64,000 nt of DNA, taken from positions 62,001 through 126,000 of the forward strand of contig NZ_SNYL01000008.1 in assembly GCF_004363315.1 (NCBI RefSeq). The letters are read 5' to 3'. Under the pieces are notes generated by a model. It was given only the letters and a program-made list of their open reading frames with translations. It was not told where the DNA came from and made no database searches. Source of the stretch: Tepidicella xavieri. Lineage in GTDB: Bacteria; Pseudomonadota; Gammaproteobacteria; Burkholderiales; Burkholderiaceae_C. Below, piece by piece: positions 23,795 to 33,863 of the stretch. How positions within the stretch are numbered: the stretch's first letter is position 1; every line of letters starts with the position of its first letter. The position numbers and the translations under genes were made by a program.

Positions 23795-25105
23795 ATGAAA
23801 CCGATACAAGTGGGCCTGCTGGGCATTGGAACCGTAGGCAGTGGTGTGTTCCATGTGCTCAAACGCAATCAGGCGGAGATTCAGCGCCGCGCCGGCCGCG
23901 GCATCGAAATTGCCATGGTCGCCGACCTGGACGTGGCGCGCGCCCAATCCATCGTGGGCGATGGCGTGCGGGTGGTCAATGATGCCCGGCAGGTGATTGC
24001 CAACCCCGACATCGACATCGTGGTCGAACTCATTGGCGGCTACGGCATTGCCAAGGCGCTGGTGATGGAGGCCATCGACGCTGGCAAGCATGTGGTCACG
24101 GCCAACAAAGCCTTGCTTGCCGTGCATGGCACCGAAATCTTCGCGGCCGCCCAGGCCAAGGGCGTGATGGTGGCGTTCGAGGCCGCCGTGGCTGGTGGCA
24201 TTCCCATCATCAAGGCGCTGCGCGAGGGGTTGACCGCCAACCAGATCCAGTGGGTGGCCGGCATCATCAATGGCACCACCAACTTCATCCTGTCGGAAAT
24301 GCGCGACAAGGGCCTGGACTTCGACGTAGTGCTCAAAGAAGCGCAGCGCCTGGGCTACGCCGAAGCCGACCCGACCTTCGACATCGAGGGCGTGGACGCC
24401 GCGCACAAGGCGACCATCATGAGCGCGATTGCCTTCGGCATTCCGGTGCAGTTCGACAAGGCCCATGTGGAGGGCATCACCAAGCTGGAAGCGGCCGACA
24501 TTCGCTACGCCGAGCAACTGGGCTACCGCATCAAGCTGCTGGGCATTACCAAGCGGGCGCAGGAAGGCATCGAACTGCGGGTGCATCCGTGCCTGGTGCC
24601 GGCCAAGCGGCTGATCGCCAATGTGGAAGGCGCCATGAATGCCGTGGTGGTCCAGGGCGACGCCGTGGGCACCACGCTGTACTACGGCAAGGGCGCGGGC
24701 AGCGAACCCACGGCCAGCGCCGTGATTGCCGACCTGGTGGATGTGACCCGCCTGCACACCGCCGACCCCCTCAACCGCGTGCCGCATCTGGCGTTCCAGC
24801 CGGCGTCGATGAGCGATCTGCCCGTGCTGCCCATGAGCGAGGTGGTCACGAGCTACTACCTGCGCCTGCGCGTGGCCGACGAAGCCGGCGTGCTGGCCAA
24901 GGTCACGGGCCTGCTGGCCGAAGCCGGCATCAGCATCGACGCCGTGCTGCAGCGCGAAGCCGAGGAGGGCAGCCGCCAGACCGATCTCATCATCCTCACC
25001 CACAGCACGCGCGAAGGCACGATGAACGACGCCATCGCCCAGATGCAGGGCCTGCCCACCGTGCTGGCGCCGATCGTGCGCATCCGCAAGGAGGAACTGG
25101 CCTGA
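23795..25105 (+). CDS. hom: Homoserine dehydrogenase
   Basis: The 436-residue enzyme reduces aspartate semialdehyde to homoserine in the threonine/methionine branch. The N-terminal NAD(P) motif GLLGIGTVGSGV is followed by the catalytic domain with VTANKALLA, AAVAGGIPIIK and NGTTNFIL. A conserved KAHVEG segment and a C-terminal ACT domain (about 350-430) follow, the latter suggesting feedback control by threonine. The stop codon shares one base with the thrC start (TGATG at 25103-25107), so coupling is expected. Confidence 0.96.
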   Translation: MKPIQVGLLGIGTVGSGVFHVLKRNQAEIQRRAGRGIEIAMVADLDVARAQSIVGDGVRVVNDARQVIANPDIDIVVELIGGYGIAKALVMEAIDAGKHVVTANKALLAVHGTEIFAAAQAKGVMVAFEAAVAGGIPIIKALREGLTANQIQWVAGIINGTTNFILSEMRDKGLDFDVVLKEAQRLGYAEADPTFDIEGVDAAHKATIMSAIAFGIPVQFDKAHVEGITKLEAADIRYAEQLGYRIKLLGITKRAQEGIELRVHPCLVPAKRLIANVEGAMNAVVVQGDAVGTTLYYGKGAGSEPTASAVIADLVDVTRLHTADPLNRVPHLAFQPASMSDLPVLPMSEVVTSYYLRLRVADEAGVLAKVTGLLAEAGISIDAVLQREAEEGSRQTDLIILTHSTREGTMNDAIAQMQGLPTVLAPIVRIRKEELA

Positions 25106-26535
25106 TGCGCTACCTCTCCACCCGCGGCCACGCCGAGCGCAAGCGCTTTTGCGAAATCCTGCTGGAAGGGTTGGCGCCCGATGGCGGCTTGTACCTGCCT
25201 GAACGCTATCCCCAGGTGGACGATGCCACCTTGACGCGCTGGCGCGAGGTCTATCGCGAGCAGGGCTACGCCGCCTTGGCGTTCGAGGTGCTGTCGCTCT
25301 ACATCGACGACATTCCCGCGGCCGATTTGCGCGCCTTGTGTGCCAAGACCTACACGGCCGAGGTGTTCGGCACGCGCGAGATCGTGCCGCTGCGTCCGCT
25401 GGAGCCAGGTTTGTGGCTGGAGGCGCTGTCCAACGGCCCCACGCTGGCGTTCAAAGACATGGCCATGCAGTTGCTTGGCCACCTGTTCGAGTACGAACTG
25501 GCGCGCCGCGGCCAGACGCTCAACATCCTGGGGGCCACCAGCGGCGACACCGGCAGCGCCGCCGAGTACGCGATGCGCGGCAAGCGCGGCATCCGCGTCT
25601 TCATGCTCAGCCCCCACGGGCGCATGAGCCCGTTCCAGCAGGCCCAGATGTTCAGCCTGCAGGACCCCAACATCCACAACATCGCCATCGAGGGCGTGTT
25701 CGACGACTGCCAGGACATCGTCAAGGCCGTCAGCCACGACTTGGCCTTCAAGCAACGCCACCAGATCGGCACCGTCAACTCCATCAACTGGGCACGGCTG
25801 CTGGCGCAGGTGGTGTACTACTTTGCCGGCTATTTCCAGGCCACGGCCTCCAACGCCCAGAAGGTCAGCTTCACCGTGCCGTCGGGCAACTTCGGCAACG
25901 TGTGCGCCGGCCATGTGGCGCGGATGATGGGGCTGCCCATCGACCAGTTGGTGGTGGCCACCAATGAGAACGATGTGCTCGACGAGTTTTTCCGCACCGG
26001 GCTGTACCGGGTTCGCGGCAGCGCCGACACGTTCGAGACATCCAGCCCCTCGATGGACATCAGCAAGGCCAGCAACTTCGAGCGCTTTGTCTTTGACCTG
26101 CTGGGCCGCGATGCGCCGCGCACCCGCGCCCTGTTTGGCGATGCGCTCAGCCGCGACGGCCGCTTCGACCTGGGCGCCGACCCCCATTTCCCGCTGGCGG
26201 CCAGCCGCTACGGCTTTGTCAGTGGCAAGAGCACCCATGCCGACCGCATCGCCACCATCCGCGATGTCTGGAGCCGCTTCGGGCAGATGATCGATACCCA
26301 CACCGCCGACGGCGTGAAAGTGGCCCGCGAGCATGTGCGCTCAGGCGTGCCCATGGTCGTGCTGGAGACGGCGCTCCCCATCAAGTTTGCCCAGACCCTC
26401 GTCGAGGCCCTGGGCCGCGAGCCCGGCCGGCCCGCGCCCTTCATCGGCATCGAAAACCTGCCCAAGCGGGTGCAGGTCATGCCGGTCGATGCCGAGCGGG
26501 TCAAAGCCTATATTGCCGCGCATTGCCAGGCATGA
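25105..26535 (+). CDS. thrC: Threonine synthase
   Basis: ThrC converts O-phosphohomoserine to threonine with PLP. The 476-residue protein starts at the ATG overlapping the hom stop (MRYLSTRG, typical of the family). It shows SNGPTLAFKDMAMQ with the PLP lysine, the phosphate-contact segment GATSGDTGSAAEYA, and VPSGNFGNVCAGHVA. This is the longer, proteobacterial/fungal class of threonine synthase. Together with hom it completes homoserine-to-threonine synthesis except for homoserine kinase, which is not in this window. Confidence 0.96.
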   Translation: MRYLSTRGHAERKRFCEILLEGLAPDGGLYLPERYPQVDDATLTRWREVYREQGYAALAFEVLSLYIDDIPAADLRALCAKTYTAEVFGTREIVPLRPLEPGLWLEALSNGPTLAFKDMAMQLLGHLFEYELARRGQTLNILGATSGDTGSAAEYAMRGKRGIRVFMLSPHGRMSPFQQAQMFSLQDPNIHNIAIEGVFDDCQDIVKAVSHDLAFKQRHQIGTVNSINWARLLAQVVYYFAGYFQATASNAQKVSFTVPSGNFGNVCAGHVARMMGLPIDQLVVATNENDVLDEFFRTGLYRVRGSADTFETSSPSMDISKASNFERFVFDLLGRDAPRTRALFGDALSRDGRFDLGADPHFPLAASRYGFVSGKSTHADRIATIRDVWSRFGQMIDTHTADGVKVAREHVRSGVPMVVLETALPIKFAQTLVEALGREPGRPAPFIGIENLPKRVQVMPVDAERVKAYIAAHCQA

Positions 26536-26561
26536 GCACAGACCGGTAAAGGGTGGTGGAT

Positions 26562-27101
26562 ATGCACGTGGTGGGGTTTGCCGGGTTCTCCGGGGTGGGC
26601 AAGACGACGCTCATCGAGCGGCTCATTCCTGTGCTGCGCGCGTCGGGGCAGCGGGTTTCGGTCGTCAAACACGCGCACCACGGCCCGGACGTGGACCATC
26701 CGGGCAAAGACAGCCATCGCCACCGGGAAGCCGGGGCTTTCGAGGTGGTGGTGGCGTCTTCGCGCCGCCTGGTGCTGATGCGCGAGTTTGAGCGCGAGGC
26801 CGTGCTGACAGTGCATCAGTTGCTGGCCGAACTCACGCCGGTGGCCGACTGGGTGTTGGTGGAGGGTTTCCGCGATGCCGACATCCCCAAGATCGAACTG
26901 TGGCGGCCGCAGCCGGGTGGGCATGTGCTCTATCCGCTGGACCCGTTTGTCGTGGCCGTGGGCACCGATGCCCCTGAGGCCTTGCCCGAGCCCACGGGCC
27001 TGCCCGTGCTCGACATCAACGCGCCCGCCGCCGTGGCCGAATGGTTGAGCGCCCACGCCCACCGGTTCGACTACCGCTTTCCGGATCCCGACGCCCTATG
27101 A
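26562..27101 (+). CDS. mobB: Molybdopterin-guanine dinucleotide biosynthesis adaptor MobB
   Basis: The 179-residue P-loop GTP-binding protein has GFAGFSGVGKTTLIERL at the N-terminus. A KHAHHGPDVDHPGKDS segment and the ADWVLVEGFRD motif are typical of MobB. MobB assists MobA in attaching GMP to molybdopterin. The ATG at 26562 has an AGGGTGGTGG purine-rich stretch just upstream; GTG at 26553 is an alternative. The stop overlaps the moeA start (ATGA). It opens a run of cofactor genes mobB-moeA-moaD-moaE, although thrC precedes it by only 26 bases. Confidence 0.93.
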   Translation: MHVVGFAGFSGVGKTTLIERLIPVLRASGQRVSVVKHAHHGPDVDHPGKDSHRHREAGAFEVVVASSRRLVLMREFEREAVLTVHQLLAELTPVADWVLVEGFRDADIPKIELWRPQPGGHVLYPLDPFVVAVGTDAPEALPEPTGLPVLDINAPAAVAEWLSAHAHRFDYRFPDPDAL

Positions 27102-28396
27102 ACGCCTTCGCTTGCACCGTCTCTGCGGCACCCCGGCCTGGCCTGATGGCCTTGGAAGAGGCGCTGTCGCGCCTGTTGAGCGGGGTAGAGCCCCTGGCGC
27201 AGACCGAGGTCGTTTCCAGCTTCGAGGCCGACGGCCGCGTGCTGGCGGAGGATCTCGTCTCGGCCCTGGATGTGCCTGGGCACGACAATGCCTCGATGGA
27301 CGGCTATGCGGTGCGCATCGCTGACGTGACCGCGGCCGCTGGGCAAGCCTTGCCCGTTACGCAACGCATTGCTGCCGGACAGTTCGGCGAGCGGCTGATG
27401 CCCGGAACCGTGGCCCGCATCTTTACCGGCGCCCCTGTGCCTGAAGGGGCTGATGCCGTGGTGATGCAGGAAGACACCGAGGCGGGCGAGCCCGCCGAAG
27501 GTCGGCCCACGGTGCGTTTCAAAACCGTGCCAGCCCCCGGGCAATGGATACGCCGCCAAGGGGAAGACGTGCGCCGCGGGGCCGTGGTGTTGGCCGCGGG
27601 CCAGCGCCTGGGGCCGGCTGAGCTGGGGCTGGCCGCCAGCATCGGCCACGACCGGCTGACCGTGATCCGGCGCGTCAAAGTGGCCTTGTTTTCCACGGGT
27701 GACGAGCTGGTGATGCCCGGCGAGGTGCCGCCCGAGCAGATGCGCCCGGGGGCCATCTACAACTCCAACCGCCATGTCCTGCGCGCGTTGCTGCGGCGCT
27801 TGGGCTGCGAGGTGACCGACATGGGCATCGTGCCAGACCAGCGCGAGGCCACCGTACAAGCCCTGCGTGAAGCGGCCGAAGGCCACGACGTGATCCTCAC
27901 CAGCGGCGGGGTGTCGGTCGGCGAGGAAGACCATGTCAAGCCAGCGGTGCAGCAGCTCGGCGGCTTGGATCTGTGGCAAGTGGGCATGAAACCCGGCAAG
28001 CCGTTCGCCCACGGGTGGGTGAATCGCGCCGCGGGGGGCAGCCGTTGCCACTTCATCGGCCTGCCCGGCAACCCGGTGTCGAGCTTCGTCACCTTCCTCT
28101 TGCTGGCCAGTCCGTTTCTGCGGCGGCTCCAGGGCCGCAACGACCCCGCCGCCCACGGACTTCCCCCCGCGCTGGAGATGGTGGCGCATTTCGATCTGCC
28201 TCGCCCGGACCGGCGCCGCGAGTTCGTGCGCGTGCGCCGCAACGCCCAGGGCGGGCTGGACCTGTTTCCCAATCAGAGCTCTGGGGTGCTCACCTCCCTG
28301 GCCTGGGCCGATGGCTTGGTGGACAACCCGCCATCGCAGCCCATTGCCCACGGGGACAAGGTGCGGTATTTTCCATTGGATGCCTTGCTCGGCTGA
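27098..28396 (+). CDS. moeA: Molybdopterin molybdenumtransferase
   Basis: MoeA inserts molybdate into adenylated molybdopterin. The 432-residue protein shows DVPGHDNASMDGYAVR and a GTVARIFTGAPVPEGADAVV segment. The MoCF/MPT-binding domain carries STGDELV, LTSGGVSVGEEDH and HFIGLPGNPVSSFVTF. A C-terminal domain IV follows. The ATG at 27098 overlaps the mobB stop; the open frame upstream to 27041 lies within mobB and is not used. Nine bases separate it from moaD. Confidence 0.95.
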   Translation: MNAFACTVSAAPRPGLMALEEALSRLLSGVEPLAQTEVVSSFEADGRVLAEDLVSALDVPGHDNASMDGYAVRIADVTAAAGQALPVTQRIAAGQFGERLMPGTVARIFTGAPVPEGADAVVMQEDTEAGEPAEGRPTVRFKTVPAPGQWIRRQGEDVRRGAVVLAAGQRLGPAELGLAASIGHDRLTVIRRVKVALFSTGDELVMPGEVPPEQMRPGAIYNSNRHVLRALLRRLGCEVTDMGIVPDQREATVQALREAAEGHDVILTSGGVSVGEEDHVKPAVQQLGGLDLWQVGMKPGKPFAHGWVNRAAGGSRCHFIGLPGNPVSSFVTFLLLASPFLRRLQGRNDPAAHGLPPALEMVAHFDLPRPDRRREFVRVRRNAQGGLDLFPNQSSGVLTSLAWADGLVDNPPSQPIAHGDKVRYFPLDALLG

Positions 28397-28405
28397 CGAC
28401 TTGCC

Positions 28406-28663
28406 ATGACGATCACGATCCAGGTCCGGTTCTTTGCCGCTTTGCGAGAAGCCGTCGGGGCTTCGGTGCTCACCCTGCAAACCCGTGCCGGGACGGTCGG
28501 GGCGCTGCGCGACGAGCTGATTGGTCGCGGCTCCCCTTGGGCCGAAGCGCTGGCGCGCGGCAAATCGCTGCGGGCTTCGGTCGATCATGCCATGGCCGAT
28601 GACGCCACGCCCTTGCGCGCGGGCGCCGAGGTGGCCTTTTTCCCGCCGGTCACGGGCGGTTGA
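28406..28663 (+). CDS. moaD: Molybdopterin synthase sulfur-carrier subunit
   Basis: The 85-residue ubiquitin-like protein ends in the required double glycine (PPVTGG), whose C-terminus is thiocarboxylated and donates sulfur to precursor Z. The N-terminal ITIQVRFFAALREAVG strand and the AEVAFFPPVTGG ending are the family marks. It works as a heterotetramer with the MoaE encoded directly downstream, 11 bases away. Confidence 0.93.
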   Translation: MTITIQVRFFAALREAVGASVLTLQTRAGTVGALRDELIGRGSPWAEALARGKSLRASVDHAMADDATPLRAGAEVAFFPPVTGG

Positions 28664-28674
28664 CGAGGGATGCC

Positions 28675-29166
28675 ATGCCAACGCCCCGGGTTCGCATCCA
28701 GACCGAGGACTTCGACGTTTCCGCCGAGATGGCCGCCTTGCGCGCCCACGACGCCCGCGTGGGGGCGGTGTGCGTGTTCGTGGGCACGGTCCGAGACCGG
28801 GACGGGGCTGCCTCTCACCCCGAGCACCGCGTGCAGGCCATGGAGCTGGAGCACTACCCGGGGATGACCGAAAAAGCCATCGAAGCCATGATCGATGAGG
28901 CCCTGCGGCGCTTCGATGTGCTTGGGGTTCGCATCATCCACCGGGTGGGGCCGCTGTTGCCTGAGGACCAGATCGTCATGGTGGCCGTCACCTCCGCCCA
29001 CCGGCACGAGAGTTTTCAGGCCTGCGAATTCCTCATGGATTACCTCAAGACCCAGGCCCCTTTCTGGAAAAAAGAGCACACCGCCCAAGGTGCCCACTGG
29101 GTGGATGCCCGCGTCAGCGACGACGCGGCGCTAGCGCGCTGGGGAATCGAAGCGCGCAACGCTTGA
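28675..29166 (+). CDS. moaE: Molybdopterin synthase catalytic subunit
   Basis: The 163-residue protein catalyses dithiolene formation in molybdopterin with MoaD. FVGTVRD, a MELEHYPGMTEKAI segment, IIHRVGPLLPEDQIV and the Lys-rich KTQAPFWKKE motif (active-site lysines) are typical. The ATG at 28675 follows a GAGGGA ribosome-binding site at 28665-28670; the open frame begins with an unlikely TTG at 28660. Its last codons overlap the -35 element of the clpB heat-shock promoter. Confidence 0.95.
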   Translation: MPTPRVRIQTEDFDVSAEMAALRAHDARVGAVCVFVGTVRDRDGAASHPEHRVQAMELEHYPGMTEKAIEAMIDEALRRFDVLGVRIIHRVGPLLPEDQIVMVAVTSAHRHESFQACEFLMDYLKTQAPFWKKEHTAQGAHWVDARVSDDAALARWGIEARNA

Positions 29167-29189
29167 AATGCCCATTCAGGCCCCCAACT
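29162..29189 (+). promoter_or_regulatory. Sigma32-type heat-shock promoter for clpB
   Basis: CTTGAAA (29162-29168), a 13-base spacer, and CCCCAACT (29182-29189) closely match the sigma32 consensus CTTGAAA / CCCCATNT. It lies 32 bases before the clpB start and overlaps the end of moaE. ClpB is a classic member of the sigma32 regulon, which supports the reading. Confidence 0.8.
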
Positions 29190-29221
29190 TCGCAGCAATG
29201 CTTTGATTGGGGAGCGCTTGA

Positions 29222-31822
29222 ATGCGTATCGACAAACTCACGACCAAATTCCAGGAAGCCCTGGGCGAAGCCCAAACCCTCGCCTTGGGGCAAGACCATG
29301 CCTACATCGAGCCGGCCCACGTGCTGGCCGCCATGCTGCGCCAGCAAGACGGGCCCAAGGCCCTGCTGCAACGCGCCGGGGTGAACGTGCCCGCGCTGAC
29401 CAAAGTGGCCGACGAGGCCTTGGCCCGCTTGCCCCAGGTCCAGGGGCAAGAACAGGTGCAGGTGGGCCGCGACACCGTCACCCTGCTGCAAGCGGCCGAG
29501 AAAGAAGCCATCAAGCGCGGCGACCAATTCGTGGCCAGCGAATTGTTCCTGCTGGCCCTGGCCGACAGCAAGATCGCCCTGGCCGACGAAGCCCGCAAGG
29601 CCGGGCTCAAGCGCCAGTCGCTGGAGGCGGCCATCGACGCGGTGCGTGGTGGCCAGAAGGTGGACAGCCCCGAAGCCGAAGGGCAGCGCGAGGCCTTGAA
29701 GAAATACACCCTGGACCTGACCGAACGCGCCCGGGCGGGCAAGCTCGACCCGGTCATCGGGCGCGACGATGAGATCCGCCGCGCCATCCAGGTCTTGCAG
29801 CGCCGCAGCAAGAACAACCCCGTGCTCATTGGCGAGCCTGGCGTGGGCAAGACGGCCATCGTCGAAGGGCTGGCGCAGCGCATCGTCGCTGGCGAGGTGC
29901 CCGACACCCTCAAAGACAAGCGCGTGCTGGCGCTGGACATGGCCGGGCTGCTGGCTGGCGCCAAATACCGTGGCGAATTCGAGGAGCGCCTCAAAGCCGT
30001 GCTCAAAGAAGTGGCGCAGGAAGAGGGGCGCGTCATTCTCTTCATCGACGAAATCCACACCATGGTCGGTGCCGGCAAGGCCGAAGGCGCCATGGACGCC
30101 GGCAACATGCTCAAGCCTGCGCTGGCCCGCGGTGAACTGCACTGCATTGGCGCCACGACCCTGGACGAATACCGCAAGTACATCGAAAAAGACGCTGCGC
30201 TGGAGCGTCGCTTCCAGAAAGTGCTGGTCGAAGAGCCCAGCGTGGAAGCGACGATCGCCATCTTGCGTGGGCTGCAAGAGCGCTATGAGGTCCACCACGG
30301 CGTCGAAATCACCGACCCGGCCATCGTGGCCGCGGCCGAGCTGAGCCACCGCTATATCACCGACCGCTTCCTGCCCGACAAGGCCATCGACCTGATCGAC
30401 GAGGCAGCTGCCAAGATCAAGATCGAGATCGACTCCAAGCCCGAGGCCATGGACAAGCTCGACCGCCGGCTCATCCAGCTGAAGATCGAGCGCGAGGCCG
30501 TGCGCAAGGAAAAGGACGAAGCCTCCATCAAGCGCTTGGCGCTGATCGAAGACGAAATCGGCCGGCTCGAACGCGAATACGCCGATCTGGAGGAAGTCTG
30601 GAAGGCCGAGAAGGCCGCCGCCCAGGGCTCTGACCAAGTGCGCAAAGACATCGAGCAGACCAAGCTGCAGATCGAGGAATACAAGCGCAAAGGCGATTTC
30701 AACAAGGTTGCCGAGTTGCAGTACGGCAAGTTGCCCGAGTTGGAAAAACGCCTCAAAGACGCCCAGGCCAAAGAGGCCGCCGGTGGTTCCAGCGCCGGCC
30801 ACAAGCTGTTGCGCACCCAGGTCGGGGCCGAGGAAATCGCCGAAGTGGTGGCGCGAGCCACGGGCATTCCCGTGGCCAAGCTGATGCAGGGCGAGCGCGA
30901 CAAGCTACTGCACATGGAAGAAAAGCTCCACGAGCGCGTGGTGGGCCAGGATGAGGCCATCGTGGCCGTGGCCAACGCCATCCGGCGCAGCCGCGCCGGC
31001 TTGAGCGACCCCAACCGGCCGCTGGGCAGCTTCCTGTTCCTGGGGCCCACCGGCGTGGGCAAAACCGAGCTGTGCAAAGCGTTGGCTGCTTTCTTGTTCG
31101 ATACGGAAGAGCATCTCATCCGCATCGACATGAGCGAGTTCATGGAAAAGCACTCGGTCAGCCGACTCATTGGGGCGCCTCCGGGCTATGTGGGCTATGA
31201 CGAGGGCGGCTACCTGACCGAAGCCGTGCGCCGCAAGCCCTACAGCGTAGTGTTGCTCGACGAGGTGGAAAAAGCCCACCCGGACGTGTTCAACGTGCTC
31301 TTGCAAGTGCTCGATGACGGCCGCCTCACCGACGGGCAAGGCCGCACCGTGGACTTCAAGAACACCGTCATCGTCATGACCTCCAACATCGGCTCGCACC
31401 GCATCCAGGCCATGGCTGGGCAGGACATGGAGGACATCAAAGACGCCGTGTGGGAAGAACTCAAGCAGCACTTCCGCCCCGAGTTTCTCAACCGGATCGA
31501 TGAGACGGTGGTGTTCCACGGGCTCAATGCCGAGCACATCGCCAACATTGCCCGCATCCAGTTGCGCACCCTGACCGAGCGGCTGGCCAAGATGGACCTG
31601 ACCTTGACGGTGAGCGACGCCGCATTGGCCGAACTGGCCAAGGTGGGGTTCGACCCGGTGTTTGGTGCTCGCCCGCTGAAACGGGCGATCCAGCAACGGA
31701 TCGAAAACCCCTTGTCCAAGCTGATTCTGGAAGGCCGCTTCCCGCCCAAGAGCGAAATTCCGGTGGATGTGGACCCGATCCGCGCCCCGGGGCAGTTCCA
31801 GTTCGAGCGGGTGGTGCATTGA
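29222..31822 (+). CDS. clpB: ATP-dependent disaggregase ClpB
   Basis: ClpB is a cytoplasmic hexamer that extracts polypeptides from aggregates together with DnaK. The 866-residue protein has the N-terminal repeat domain (1-145) and a first AAA+ domain with [13 protein letters not shown] and [13 protein letters not shown]. The coiled-coil middle domain (about 405-525) distinguishes it from ClpA/ClpC. A second AAA+ domain with [13 protein letters not shown] follows. Length is normal. A 9-bp inverted repeat at 31828-31857 after the stop may end transcription. Expression should be heat-inducible from the upstream sigma32-like promoter. Confidence 0.97.
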   Translation: MRIDKLTTKFQEALGEAQTLALGQDHAYIEPAHVLAAMLRQQDGPKALLQRAGVNVPALTKVADEALARLPQVQGQEQVQVGRDTVTLLQAAEKEAIKRGDQFVASELFLLALADSKIALADEARKAGLKRQSLEAAIDAVRGGQKVDSPEAEGQREALKKYTLDLTERARAGKLDPVIGRDDEIRRAIQVLQRRSKNNPVLIGEPGVGKTAIVEGLAQRIVAGEVPDTLKDKRVLALDMAGLLAGAKYRGEFEERLKAVLKEVAQEEGRVILFIDEIHTMVGAGKAEGAMDAGNMLKPALARGELHCIGATTLDEYRKYIEKDAALERRFQKVLVEEPSVEATIAILRGLQERYEVHHGVEITDPAIVAAAELSHRYITDRFLPDKAIDLIDEAAAKIKIEIDSKPEAMDKLDRRLIQLKIEREAVRKEKDEASIKRLALIEDEIGRLEREYADLEEVWKAEKAAAQGSDQVRKDIEQTKLQIEEYKRKGDFNKVAELQYGKLPELEKRLKDAQAKEAAGGSSAGHKLLRTQVGAEEIAEVVARATGIPVAKLMQGERDKLLHMEEKLHERVVGQDEAIVAVANAIRRSRAGLSDPNRPLGSFLFLGPTGVGKTELCKALAAFLFDTEEHLIRIDMSEFMEKHSVSRLIGAPPGYVGYDEGGYLTEAVRRKPYSVVLLDEVEKAHPDVFNVLLQVLDDGRLTDGQGRTVDFKNTVIVMTSNIGSHRIQAMAGQDMEDIKDAVWEELKQHFRPEFLNRIDETVVFHGLNAEHIANIARIQLRTLTERLAKMDLTLTVSDAALAELAKVGFDPVFGARPLKRAIQQRIENPLSKLILEGRFPPKSEIPVDVDPIRAPGQFQFERVVH

Positions 31823-31827
31823 GGGGC

Positions 31828-31857
31828 GCAGGCCGCCGGGGTGGTTCAGCGGCCTGC
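31828..31857 (+). terminator. Hairpin after clpB, possible terminator
   Basis: GCAGGCCGC (31828-31836) pairs with GCGGCCTGC (31849-31857) around a 12-base loop, just six bases past the clpB stop. A T-run is missing, so termination is only suggested by position. An AT-rich stretch at 31880-31911 beyond it probably carries the prpE promoter. Confidence 0.4.
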
Positions 31858-31945
31858 CGTCAGCCCGGCGCAAGGCGGCTGTCAATAATTATGAATGCAT
31901 TTCGAATCCAGGCCGCCTTCGGTGGCCTGCCCATCTGGAGACACC

Positions 31946-33850
31946 ATGGCCGCCCACGTTTCCTACGCCGACTTCCACCGTCGCTCCATCGCCGAACGCG
32001 ATGCATTCTGGACCGAGCAAGCCGCACTGATCGAATGGCAGCGCCCCTTTGATCGGGTCTGCAACTACGAGCGTCCGCCCTTTGCCCGGTGGTTTGAAGG
32101 GGGGTTGACCAACCTGTGCCACAACGCGGTGGACCGGCATCTGAAAGACCGCGCCGAGCAAAACGCGCTGATCTTTGTCTCCACCGAAACCCACACCGAA
32201 ACCGCTTACACCTACCGGGAACTGCACCAGGAAGTGCAGCGCTTCGCCGCCATTTACCGCGCCTTGGGCGTAAGCAAGGGCGACCGCGTGCTGATTTACA
32301 TGCCGATGATCCCTGAGGCCGCCTTTGCCATGCTGGCTGCGGTTCGCATTGGCGCGATTCATTCGGTGGTGTTTGGCGGCTTTGCCAGCCACTCCCTGGC
32401 CAGCCGCATCGACGACGCACAGCCCAAGGTCATCGTCAGCGCCGATGCCGGCATGCGTGGCGGCAAAGTCGTGCCCTACAAGCACCTGCTGGACGAGGCC
32501 ATCCGACTGTCCAAGCACCAGCCGCAGCGGGTGGTGATGGTCAACCGGGGCCTGGCCGATCTCGCGCCCGTGGCCGGGCGTGACGTGGACTACGCCAGCC
32601 TGCGCGCGCAGCACCTCGATGCCCAGGTGCCCTGTGAGTGGGTGGACAGCACTCACCCCAGCTACATCCTCTACACCAGCGGCACCACCGGCCGCCCCAA
32701 GGGGGTGCAGCGCGACACCGGCGGCTACGCGGTCGCGCTGGCCGCGTCCATGCGCCACATCTACATGGCCCAGCCGGGCGAGACGTACTTCTCCACCAGC
32801 GACATCGGCTGGGTGGTGGGCCACAGCTACATCATCTACGGCCCGCTGATCAACGGCATGGCCACCATCATGTACGAGGGCCTGCCCATCCGGCCCGATG
32901 CCGGCATCTGGTGGAGCCTGGTGGAGAAATACCGCGTCAGCGTCATGTTCACGGCGCCCACGGCCGCTCGGGTGCTCAAAAAACAGGACCCGGCTTACCT
33001 CACCCGATACGACCTCTCCAGCCTCAAGGCCCTGTTTCTCGCTGGCGAGCCGCTGGACGAGCCCACGGCCACCTGGATGTCGCAAGCCATTGGCAAGCCG
33101 GTCATCGACAACTACTGGCAGACCGAGACGGGCTGGCCGATCCTGGCCATCTGCAACGGCGTGGAGCCGGCGCCGACCAAGTTCGGCTCGCCCGGCAAGG
33201 CCGTCTATGGCTACGACGTGCGCCTGATCGACGAGCTCAGCGGGCAGGAAATCACCGAGGCCAACCGCAAAGGCGTCATTGCCGTGGAGGGGCCTTTGCC
33301 GCCGGGTTGCTTGCAAACCGTCTGGGGCGATGACGATCGCTATGTCAAGACCTACTGGTCCAGCATCCCCGGGCGCCAGATGTACAGCACCTTCGACTGG
33401 GGCGTGCGCGACGAGGATGGCTATTTCTACATCCTGGGCCGCACCGATGACGTGATCAATGTGGCCGGGCACCGCCTGGGCACGCGCGAAATCGAGGAAA
33501 GCATCTCCAGCCATCCGGCCGTGGCCGAAGTGGCCGTGGTGGGCGTGGCCGACACCCTCAAGGGCCAGGTGGCCATGGCCTTTGCCGTGCTCAAAGACGC
33601 CAGCCGCGCCGCCACCCCCGAGGCGGCCCAGGCGCTGGAGGGTGAAATCCTGAAGGTGGTGGATGAGCAACTGGGGGCCGTGGCGCGGCCAGCGCGGGTG
33701 CGCTTCGTGAGCCTGCTGCCCAAGACACGTTCTGGCAAACTGCTGCGCCGGGCGATCCAGGCCGTCTGCGAGGGGCGTGACCCCGGTGACCTGACGACCA
33801 TGGAAGACCCGGCTGCCTTGCAACAGATCAAGGATCTGGTGGCGTCCTGA
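31946..33850 (+). CDS. prpE: Propionate-CoA ligase
   Basis: The 634-residue acyl-AMP-forming ligase activates propionate (and probably acetate) to its CoA ester. YTSGTTGRPKGVQRD is the ATP-binding loop, DNYWQTETGWP the acyl-pocket motif and GRTDDVINVAGHRLGTREIE the hinge. The acetylatable Lys is in KTRSGKLLRR near the C-terminus. The N-terminal SYADFHRRSIAERDAFW region groups it with PrpE rather than acetyl-CoA synthetase Acs. The ATG at 31946 is preferred over upstream codons. No prpBCD genes are in the window. Confidence 0.9.
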   Translation: MAAHVSYADFHRRSIAERDAFWTEQAALIEWQRPFDRVCNYERPPFARWFEGGLTNLCHNAVDRHLKDRAEQNALIFVSTETHTETAYTYRELHQEVQRFAAIYRALGVSKGDRVLIYMPMIPEAAFAMLAAVRIGAIHSVVFGGFASHSLASRIDDAQPKVIVSADAGMRGGKVVPYKHLLDEAIRLSKHQPQRVVMVNRGLADLAPVAGRDVDYASLRAQHLDAQVPCEWVDSTHPSYILYTSGTTGRPKGVQRDTGGYAVALAASMRHIYMAQPGETYFSTSDIGWVVGHSYIIYGPLINGMATIMYEGLPIRPDAGIWWSLVEKYRVSVMFTAPTAARVLKKQDPAYLTRYDLSSLKALFLAGEPLDEPTATWMSQAIGKPVIDNYWQTETGWPILAICNGVEPAPTKFGSPGKAVYGYDVRLIDELSGQEITEANRKGVIAVEGPLPPGCLQTVWGDDDRYVKTYWSSIPGRQMYSTFDWGVRDEDGYFYILGRTDDVINVAGHRLGTREIEESISSHPAVAEVAVVGVADTLKGQVAMAFAVLKDASRAATPEAAQALEGEILKVVDEQLGAVARPARVRFVSLLPKTRSGKLLRRAIQAVCEGRDPGDLTTMEDPAALQQIKDLVAS

Positions 33851-33863
33851 GCATGACGCGCGG

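Noticed and set aside
27071-28681. Long minus-strand frame opposite moeA/moaD
   Set aside because: Composition is His/Gly/Arg-rich shadow; plus-strand genes are clear.
31895-31945. Upstream in-frame extension of prpE
   Set aside because: The family N-terminus begins at MAAHVSYADF (31946); the extension covers the probable promoter.
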